Shown in pieces: positions 1 through 10,600 of a stretch of DNA of 64,000 nucleotides. Under the pieces are notes generated by a model. The model searched no databases and had not been told where the DNA came from. It saw only the letters and a list, made by a program, of their open reading frames with translations. Each line of letters starts with the position of its first letter. Within the stretch, counting starts at the first letter, position 1. This DNA is from Struthio camelus (lineage: Eukaryota > Chordata > Aves > Struthioniformes > Struthionidae): positions 76,918,088 through 76,982,087 of the forward strand of contig NC_090945.1 of NCBI RefSeq assembly GCF_040807025.1. The letters run 5' to 3'. Made by a program: the position numbers and the translations under genes.

Positions 1-1458
1 GATGGACGGTGCAAATAGCCTACTTCCCAGCACACTAATTCTTTATAAACAAATCAGTCGTAAAGAAGCATCCATCCGTGAGTAGGTGGATTTAGTTTTC
101 TTTGCAGAAGTTCTATGCATTAAGCACTGCTGAAGTGTTATCTTGGCTGCTGTCACATCTTTCAATGATCAAGGTGCAACCTGACTAATTATCTGCAGCG
201 TCATGTAGTTAACTATACAGTATAACATGTGGCGATTTATAATAGTCAGGGCCTATAACAGATGCATAGTAAGCTCCCTTCTATTCATGTGTTCCTAGTA
301 AGTATGGTGTAATTTCCTTTACCATCCTACTTTCTGTTTGCAGTAAGGAACATACGCATAAGGAACTGATATTCCCTAGGGAGACTGAAAACCGACTGAA
401 CCTACCAAACGTACCAGTCAGTGTTATAAGTAGTCCACTGTTCATACCTATTTCATCAATAGCCTGATGACTGCTCACTAGAGTCAATGAGAATTTTTCT
501 ACTGACTTAAAATAAGGCTATAATTGACTATTCCATCTGATATGAAAACATTAAACATTCAAATTAATAATAATGAAATAGCTTGAATTTTTCTTTTTCG
601 GTATTATAGACAGGACGCTGATCTAAGGGGGAAAAAAAATTAGTTATTTACTATCTAGTAAATATGGTAGTAAGCACTTTAGATAACGTTATCAGTATGG
701 ATCCTATCAGGGACACACGCATCACATCATCACGACGACCACACTTTCTCTATGCCTAGGAACAAGATGCATTAAATCACAAATCAGAATACTTTAAGTC
801 TGATTACGACAGTGACCATATGTTACGCGAGAGGTTCAGTACTACTGCCTGCGGTCACCACTCGGGGACTTCTGACAGCGAAGGTATCATCTTTTCTGGG
901 CAGCAAATGTCAGTAGTTGGTCATTCATTACAGACGGGATTTTACTGAAACAGCTTTATCTGAAGATGACCTTATTCAGTTTAAGTTTATTAATGTTAAC
1001 GTCAAGTTTAATTAAAATTAAACTTAATAATTAATCCATAACTTTAACTTATGGAAAGTCAAATCATGCTGGACCCAGCACCCAACACTGCTTTATGCAT
1101 TTGGAGGGGGGTGGAAAGGGGGACAGAGGGGAGAAAAACTCAAATACCAGAAAAACTCTCATTTCAAAGTGCCAAATCACATGAAATAAAGACCCCCTCT
1201 GAAGTCACTGACAGCTACCAGATTAAAATACAAAAGAAAATCAACTATCTTCACAAAGGACACCTGAAACGTCCTGCGATACTTTTCATGTTATCTCCTC
1301 TTCCGAGGACCCTTCAGATCTGGGAAGGAGCAGGCTACAGGTTGCATTAACTATAATAATTACCTGCAGCCCATTCTTTACTCATGCCCCTTGTCTTGGC
1401 TTTTAAAAGACTTCATGCATTATCAAATAAAACAATTAGACAACAATGCCTGCCTTAC
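1..1458. other. ADD1 intron 9 (partial)
   Basis: Non-coding, AT-rich intron sequence after exon 9 in transcript order. The only structure seen is a perfect inverted repeat at 1004-1025. The short open frames here do not resemble adducin. Confidence 0.8.
1004..1025. repeat. Perfect AT-rich inverted repeat
   Basis: Two 10-bp arms (AAGTTTAATT and its complement) flank a 2-bp spacer, giving a 22-bp cruciform-capable stretch in an AT-rich background. Confidence 0.7.
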
Positions 1459-1635
1459 CAGATTATCAAGCATTCGCATAAGAGCTTCAAATTCCTGTTC
1501 GCCAATCTGCCATTTTGGATGGGACCCAGTACCCTCACCTGCTGGAGACTCAGGGGAACGAGACTTGGCTTTATACTTTCCAGGATCTAAAAGCACTAAA
1601 TTCTCAGGTCCACCTGCGCTGGCCAGGGTACGTAC
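1459..1635 (-). CDS. ADD1: ADD1 exon 9
   Basis: Fifty-nine codons, phase 0, with acceptor TTTTTAAG at 1636 and donor AATCTG|GTAAGG at 1458. It starts [20 protein letters not shown], contains the serine/proline linker [16 protein letters not shown], and ends [12 protein letters not shown]. This closes the head domain. The next exon, expected to begin GYRTGYPYRYP, was looked for on the minus strand of 1-1458 and not found, so it lies outside the window. Confidence 0.97.
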
Positions 1636-4600
1636 CTTAAAAACAATTAAGTCATCTTTCAGTTTTTCCAGTAAAAGAGTCGTCAATAAACTAGAAGAAA
1701 TGACTCCAAGTTAATGCTAAATAAGTCAACATACGTGTATAAAAATTGCTTTAATTCTTTGAAAGCATGTCTGTTTTAATAGGTAGTTTATGCTATTTTG
1801 GAAGTTTTCACATAATACAGTGATTTCACAAATCACTGGGTTAATTTAGATCAAGAGTTCAATCAGTAGAGCATACAACTATTCATCTGTTTGAAAGTTA
1901 ATGTAACAGACTACATTATTATATAACATACTAAAATTCTTACTTGAATCTCACAGGCAAGCACTAGATTATGAATATAGTAGAAAGCCTCCTCAACAGT
2001 CTCTCCAACTGATACCAAGCCATGGTTTCTGAGAATAAGGACCTAGAGAGACATTGCAAATAAAGTTAACTGCAATAAGGCAAGTATTTACAATGAATTA
2101 AATGTGTATCCATCCCATCTTGTCCTGATTAAAGAACATCCTCCCCTCCACCAGCATGCACTTTTCTTGAATTCCATCTGCAACTACTGACCTTGCTTTT
2201 AGGTCCCAAATTTTTCTGAATGAGCACCTTTTCTTCATCATCCACTAAAATACCGTGGTAGTCATGATAAGCTACTTCTCCCAGGGAAAGTGCTTCAGGT
2301 GAAATTGGCAAGAGACCACACTTCATTGCAGATACCTGAGAAATATTAGAAGAACTAACTCAAATTTTGCAAAAGTAACAAATCAAAAGTGATAATAAGA
2401 GCACATTCTGGAAAACTACCGCTATAAACTTTGCCGTTCTTATACTCCTTCTAGCTACTGTTCGCAGCTTTTGGATAGGACACAGAAGTCGCATTGATCT
2501 TGAGTCTGACTCCCTATGGCTGCTTTGACATGACATCAACACAAATATGAAAAGCCTCTGTCAAAAATCAACCAGATCCTTCATTCCTTTCACTCCATCG
2601 AGTGACTCTTTTTTTCAAGTACAAGGAATTGAGTGACAAACTTTTACACAGGTAATTCCACAGCACTGCAGGTAAAATCAAGAACGGTGTTAAAGACGCA
2701 AACTTTCCGACACTACTCTATATAGAGTTCCTAATTTTAGGAATCTTATCATTTAACCTTGAAATGGTTGTATTGCTGCTGTGAATTAGTTAAAACAAAA
2801 CCAAAACAAAACAAGAGCCCCCCCCTCCAAATAAAACCTCACAAATGGAAAAACTACTCTGAAGTATCCAAGAAACTTGGTCACCAGATGACTGTGGATA
2901 AAAAATCCAAAAGGGTACAGCTGATTTGTAACCAGTTGCTTTTACGAGATACATTTACCCAGGTGTCTATTAAAACCGGATACACGTGTGCATCCGCAAC
3001 ATTTTTCAGATGAGTACTGAAGCCTGTCTGAGGCCGATTTTGGCTGTGCTGCCAGTGCCTTTTGTACTCAGGCCACAGCAAGTTTTCAAACATTTAAGAA
3101 AAACTTGATAAATTGTGCCTTACTAGACAAAATGGTAAAGCTCTTACGATTGGCTGTCAGAAGATAGCATTTGTTGTTATAACAGTCAAACACATCTGAA
3201 ATACATGCTTTCCAACAAGGAAGCAAACCAATGATTAAGGGGGATCACTTACTTTTCAGCTGTGGGTGGGGGGTAAAAAGCGTGCTTACCGCTGCTCCTG
3301 CTGGTGTATGAATATGAACAATGCATTTAACATCAGGTCGAGCTGCATAAATTGCGGAGTGCAAAGTAAAGCCAGCTTGGTTTACTCCCAAATTAGTGCT
3401 TCCACGATCAACTACATCTCCTTGAATATTAATTTTAACCTGACAATGAAAATAACTAGTTTAATAATTAATCCAAAACTGCCAGAAATCTGATGTAATT
3501 CAACATCTACCACGGAAGCTCTAAAACCACATTTTTTTTCTAGTATTTTAACAAGTGTCAAAACATGTATGATAAGGCTCTAGGCAGATGATCACAGCAG
3601 GGGCCTGAGACTAAGCTAACTGAGCAGGACACAAGAAACTACTAGATACAAGGTCAAAAAAATCGCTGCATGTAACAGGTAACAGTGTGAAATGCTGACA
3701 AAGGTTACAGATAGTGCTGTGAGGAACGGCTGGATTTCACCGATCTTTAAGGCAGAGTTTATGTAAGAAACAGCCAAACTTTACAGACACCTGAAGAGGA
3801 GTATGGAGACCTTTTGTGGAGCAGATTCTTGCAAGGCCAACAGCACCTAGGTAACCATATCAGTGATACTTTATAAGGTTGATGGCCTAGGTAAGGGAAT
3901 CAGAAATACCAAATTTGGGTATGGACATAGCAAGATTGGGAATAAAAGGGAAAAAGGAATTACAAGAAGGTTGTTTATGTGGAAGGGTACAAGGCTGGTG
4001 AAAGTAAGGGGTCAAGGTGGAGAAGGCAAAAACAAGCATTGGGAAAAACAGAGAAAAAGGGAGGATCAAAAGGGCCAGTCACGTGTAAGCAGGCTGCTGG
4101 TCAGCATGCTTGTCCAGATAAGCTCTGCTCCTTGTCACAGCAGTCTATCTTCTTACTAAACCCTACCGCAAGCGTGCTCTTTGTTCTCTTTGTGCACATG
4201 TATTTTGCTAGCAAACTTCAAGTCAAACTAGCTGCTGAGTAGCAACAGGCCAGAATCCAGAAAGACCTAAGGTCTGGATAAGAGTTGGGGCATGGATACT
4301 GGACAGACTTAAAGACTAGGCCAAAGTCTGAGGGACCTGTGAATATGAGTATGCAGAAGTTAAATTAGCAGGGCTTTGTGTATGTTCCACCAACAAGCTT
4401 TAAAGCCTGATTAGCCGGGGAGCAGGAACAGGATCAGGCTGTTTGTGTTGCTCGTGTTTAAGCAAGTGCTCTTTGCATTTATGGGGGTGTGCTGGTCTCC
4501 TGTCTGTGTTGATCTGTTGATGGCCAGCCATGTCCACACCAGGTGTGTGCCTGCACATGTGTGTCCCTGCCTATTCAGAATACACTCTCAGCCCTTCTAC

Positions 4601-7600
4601 TTACTGACTGGACCTGGGAAGAAAGAAAAATCAGAAACCTTGCATATAGCGGACTGAGATGGAAGGAAACAGCCAAGTCCATCGGCACACGGGATTTGGC
4701 AACCGTTAACCTTCTACTTTGCCATATCATAACAACCCCACACAATACGATTAAGATACTATTTTAGCAACTGAATTTGTGGTGCTCCATAAAAAGTTTA
4801 CGCTATTTTCTATTTAAAAAAATAATAATAATAATTCAGCTGTACAGACAAGCCATTTGTTCAGTATACCGTGCAGCTTGTTAGGGAAAACCCCACTAAG
4901 CTTTCAATAATCACACAGCCTTCGCTCTAAGCGCTTACATTTCTGATACAAAGACAAAAGCAGAAAAAAAACACCTTAAAAAAAGAAAAATCTCTTTGGA
5001 GTTTTGTTTCTAACAACAAACACCCCTATTGCACAGCCCTTAATCTCCTCTAAAAATCCTGAAGTATCAAGAAAGGGCAGCTCTCAGTTCTTTTAATTAA
5101 ATTTAACATAAAGGCTACAACAAAAGGAAAGACGGTTATAGCAGACTTAGGTAAGAAACAGCGAAACTTTACGTATAGCTGAAGAGAGTATTGGGACCTT
5201 TAGGAGAGCAGGCTCTTGCAAGATAGTCAACTGAGGTTCGAGATGTTACTATTCTGCATATACTTATCTCACCTCTCTGCTAGAGGTTACTTACCTCACA
5301 GTAGCCAGGTAGAAAGGATAGTGTGAAAGTTCCTGATTTGCCTCAATGCAAAAAGAGTCAACCACATTAATTCAAGTTACCTTCAGCAGCAGCCTAAGCC
5401 ACATTGAAGATCAAGGGTTACAAAATTCTTCCTGCTAGCTAACAGGATGTCTTCTCCCACTAACATTACATCCTAAAGAGATAGTTTATCTACACTCTCA
5501 ACTATTTACATCATTAAACCATGGCTACTGAATGACGCATCTAACACAATATTCTGAAACTGTAATTATTGTAATTATTTCACATCATTTATGTCTGAAA
5601 TAGGTATTGTTGACCTTGACAAGCCTGATCCAACAGCCAGTGGAATTCAAGGGAGTGAAGTGGGTTAGCTATACTTCAACTTTACCAAAACCAACCATAT
5701 TCAATAAAATTATCCTACACATGTAACAAACGGAAAATAAAATATTCTCTAGGATAGAATTTAAACAGCTACAGATGTGCAGACAGAGAAAACTCACCTA
5801 CGCATATTTTATAGTTGTAAAAAAAAATAAGCACTTACCAGACTGGATGCAGTAACCTCACTATAGAGAAGTCCAAAAGGTACAATGAGGAAGTGTTCCT
5901 GCTCAGAATTTACTCTGGCCTAAGGATAAAACAAGAGTAAAAGCTAAGTTAAGAATACTTTAATAAAGCATACAGTAGGCTCCAAAACTAAATCCCACAG
6001 TGACATGAAAGTTACTTCTATTTCTCAAGCATGGAATGAGCGAGTATTCCTATAGCATACACAATGCGACTTTCGTGCACGCTATAAGAGATAATTAACC
6101 CACAGCACACAATAATTAACCCACATTGAACAGAACCAGACGGTAGGTGCAAGCCAAAGTCCTTCAGGTTGGTGGACAATCGTAATCCTTAGATCTTGTG
6201 CTAATGACAACTAGATTACTATGGATAAAATGAATAATGCTGTGTGATGCATGAAAAAAGTTAATGCATTTTAGAAGAACAAATTCATACTCCAATGGTA
6301 TTTATATCCTAGTAAATACAAAGCATGACATAGAAAAGGCTGTGAGAATTTAAGAATTTAGCCAACAGATTTAAAACATACTGATGCTGAGTAGGGTTCC
6401 ATCCCCAATGCTGGTGCCATGTGAGATATTTGTAAGCAGTACAGCATACTTGTAGTTTTTCCACCAAGTATCCCACTTCTCACTTAAGTTTTTGCTCTGT
6501 AGTCTAGTTCACACATGCAGGGGTTTATAATATGAAAATAAATCTGACTTCAAACTATTTATAGCTTGAGATATACCTGATTCAAGTTTGTACGGTGATA
6601 AGTACAGGATGGCCAGGTCATTCAGATAGCTCTTAATGGAGAATTAAAACACTTCAAGTATCTTACTGTACATCTGAGCAAGGCTGTTCTATATTTATTA
6701 TCTCTAAAGTGAGGAAATGAGCATGTCAGAAGTATGTTTTTCAGAGCTCATGGAAAACCTCTCTTTTGCATGAACGATCAGAAACGGTTTTAGGAAACTC
6801 CCTATTTTGCTATTAGTCTACACAATCTTTTTGTCTCTTCTGTTTCCCCAAGATGTGACTGTTTTATGTTACCTCACGTCTGCTACTACTTGCAACTTTA
6901 CACACATTCTTTGATACAGGTCTAGTGCAGGGGAAAAAAATCTAAAATAAAGAGCCAATTAGCAATCTAAAATCCAAAGCTGCCAATGTTTTGGTTTTTC
7001 CATCTCCGATCAATACTTGAAAATTTTTATCTTTCTTGGATGACACTTACACGGTAAACCCTTCTTTGACATCAATATGTAATTTACTCAATGTACTCAA
7101 TTGGTAGGCGGTCTTCACTTGTTTAGGAAGTTTACTTAGAGAAACAGTAGTTATCATAATCTTTTGCAAGTCATATATAGCAAAAGGCAAAAATTTTAAC
7201 AAAGGAGATCTCATCCAAAATTATCAGGCACAGCCTTTCAGCTCCTTTTACACAGACATGATTTCCTCAAAAAGGGAATCAGAAGTTTATTAAAAACAAA
7301 ATGGTACTGTTGCTCTCTTGCAGCAAACGTATTTCAACTTCTTAGGCTTCAGCCTGCAGACAACCGGTCTCCCTTAGTTTCAGTTCTAGTCATTTCAAAA
7401 TTAACAATTCACTGTACAATGACAAACAATTTTTGTTTGGAACAATATAATTTAGCTGGTGTAAAAGATAACCACATTTGCGTAACACAAGAGAAATAAA
7501 CATAGGGCAACATGCTTATTTCATTTTAGTAGTGTATCTTCTGCACATTCTTAAAGTCCTTTTCCCCACTTGTTAAAACATGGGCGGGTAAGTTAACGTT

Positions 7601-10600
7601 TTCTGAATTCCCAAATACAAAAAAAGTTTCTGGAGTGCTCAAAAACTTACTAGTACTCCTATTCTTAAAACTTCATCATCTGAAAGGTCAGCTCTAAGCC
7701 CCATTTTCTATAATGGATAATGAACAGTATCTTATTGTTAACAATTTCTTTTCCTAGGGTCTTCCAAAGAGGACGCTATAATAAACTAACAACTCATTTG
7801 GGCCCTAGTGGGGGAAGACTGATGCAGCTTTCTATCTTAGGCTGTATTTGATGTCACCTCCATCTCCTCTGATCTTGCATCTCAATTTCTCCAAGATAAA
7901 GTGCTCTCCATGAGAAACATGCCTGTACACAGATTGTATAAACAGCGCAGCCTTTCTTAAGTAGGGCTCCAACTCCAACAACATTATACGGCTCTGAATA
8001 TCAGTTACCACAAAGAGATAATTAGGTTTAAGTTCTGCTACTGGATTCACCCGAACAGAAAGGTAACAAAGACCATAGACTTTATAAAGCTTACGTGTTC
8101 CACTCGTCCAGGCTGCTAGAACTGAAAATAAAGCCAACCTGTTTCCTAAATCACCGGTGTTTATCCTCCCAGTTTAAGAAACTGCAGGCACTCCCAAAAA
8201 AAATCTAGTACAAATCTATCTTCCTTTATGACCAGCTGGTAACACGATACAGCATAAAAGCCTTCAACAAACAGCACCAGTCAGTTCAAGTTAACCTGTA
8301 CTTTTATGAATCACCAAAATCATTCTCGGTTACAGAGATGTAAGTGATCGACCAAATCCTCTACTTTGTTATGCAAGACAAAGAATAGGTATTATTCAAA
8401 TGCCCAAAACGAATGAGACTGCTTCAACGTAAGACAAGCAAGCAGCAAGACAGACAAACCACCCTACTTTAGGATTAGATCCAACAAACAGCTCACACCC
8501 TCAAAGCAAACCGAGACTCAGTGAACAAAACGTCTTCTGCAAACCTCCAATTTCAAATTCCGCCTAGCCCAAGAGGCATCCAAGTTTACTATACATTATC
8601 TTATTTGACTCTAAAGCTCTTGACCCTGTGTAATTTTGTTTCTGTGCCAGGATTGCACCGGTCTGAACAATTCCACACCTAGCAGCTGCTAGCAGTTGCT
8701 AAAGACCGGAAAAAGAAAGATCACCTCCCCGAGATGCCCAGACGGACATGTGCTCTCACATCCTTGTAATTCCTTTCTCCTCAAACACACAGGAGAACGC
8801 CCCTCACAGAAGAGTATTATATCACTTTTATTATTTAAAATGTATACTGGTAGCATTTCACTTCAATGCAATATCCTAGTGGTTAGAGCAACCACTCATA
8901 AACAGTGAAAACCTGGAATGAAAACCCAGTTCTGCAAGAAGTTGTAGACATTTGCCATCTTCCAAAAGTGTGCCCTGCTACTACAATATTACGTAATATA
9001 TGGGCATACAGAACAAAGATAAGACTGTTTTTTAAATATATATACAACCTTGTTCCACATCAATTTCCGAGATTAAATTGCACTTACTACGTTATAGTTG
9101 CTTTTCAAAATGGCATTCATCAGAGGGGTTATTAAAAGAAGGCTGAACTACGGCTGGTGATTACCCAGTAACAAACTATTAATCACAAACCTTCCAGTAC
9201 TACTTTGCCCTTCAAAAGCTGTCTAAAATACTGTTAAAATCTCATACTCCAGGTGCTTTGACCGTGTCAACCACCTCAACTGGTAACACCATTATCCAAT
9301 CTTCCTATGCTTTCCCCTCATTCCCCTTAAAAGAAAGCCAACTTGATAAATCCCATCCCAATCACGTGGCATTGCTGTAACTACTTCTCTAGGCACACCA
9401 CTATACAGGAAAAAAACAATCCAGCTCTGTTAAGAAAACAATAGACTGGGTTTTATACCACAGCTGTGACTTTACTCATGAGACTCATGTTGATCATTCT
9501 TCTGGCACATAAAACCTCCTTGATTTGACCTCCTTGTCATTATTATTATGGATGCCAGCGATTACTCAGTCACAAGGAAAATAGCTGGAATGCAGCATTA
9601 AGCTGAGTAGTGCGCACTCATGTTCAGAGGTACTATGGTTTCTTTTTCGAAAAGGTTAGTAGAGAATTTTCAATAAAATTCAACTCAATGACTAGTAAGA
9701 AGGCAATTTAGTACTCTGAAAGAAAACTAAGATATTACCTTACAGAACAAAGTTATTCACTCCATTTAAAATACTAAAAGACTGAGTCTTTCAGTAACCT
9801 TAATTTCATCTTGAGAACTCTATGTACACTCTCTTAAGACTCTATTCAGACTAGAGTGGCTGACATCCAAGCTGTTCAGTTCTTACGTTCGAGATGCAAT
9901 GTCGGATCTCTTGACTATTAACCTGCTTTCAATACTCTTGTTCTTCTCCCACACAATGAGAAAGTGACAGATGGGGGAAGGCAGTAATTCTCTTGTATCT
10001 TAAAACAATTGGTTCAGTTATCTGTTGATTCAGTACTCACTGTTATATGATTGTAAATAAGCTGAGACCAGCCAAAGAGATCTGCTAATCTGTAGAAAGC
10101 TGCCAATTTACATCGTAACAACTTCTCCCCTTTTTCATAAGCAATTGAATCTGATCCTCTCAGATCATTCACTGGTGTCACCATGCCAAGACCTGAAAAG
10201 GAGATGGGGAAAGAAAAGCACATGAGAGTTATGTCCTTAGCCTCTATTCAAACCTAACACCACGTGTCAGTATTATAGGCTGTTCTTACATGCTAATATC
10301 AACATATTAACCCAAGAAATGGGCAGCACGTTTTAACAACCATAATGTCATAATCTGTATTGCACAAATGTATGATCACTGAGAAGATAATTTTCTGTGG
10401 ATATAATCAGAACTAAGTTTCCTTGCTTACTATTCGTTAGTGCCAAGGTAAGAGTGGGCTCTTTAGCAAAATATTTTTTCTCTCTCTCAAACTCGTGATT
10501 GCCTTTAAAATACAACTATTGGTTGATACTAGAAAAAAATGTAACCCTAAATATTTCAGGTTTTGAAATAAGTAATGCTGTATTCCTGAAAAGCAGAATT

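Larger units (their letters stand above)
3440..5838. other. ADD1 intron 5
   Basis: Intron of 2.4 kb between exons 5 and 6. It holds an LTR-like repeat block (about 3569-4725) and a second, partial copy of its 5' part (about 5143-5238). The rest is AT-rich and unremarkable. Confidence 0.75.

Noticed and set aside
1..1458. Search for ADD1 exon 10 (GYRTGYPYRYP...)
   Set aside because: No matching reading on the minus strand; the exon must lie outside the window.
3569..4725. Intact endogenous retrovirus
   Set aside because: Only LTR-like sequence is present; no gag, pol or env reading was seen between the two related stretches.
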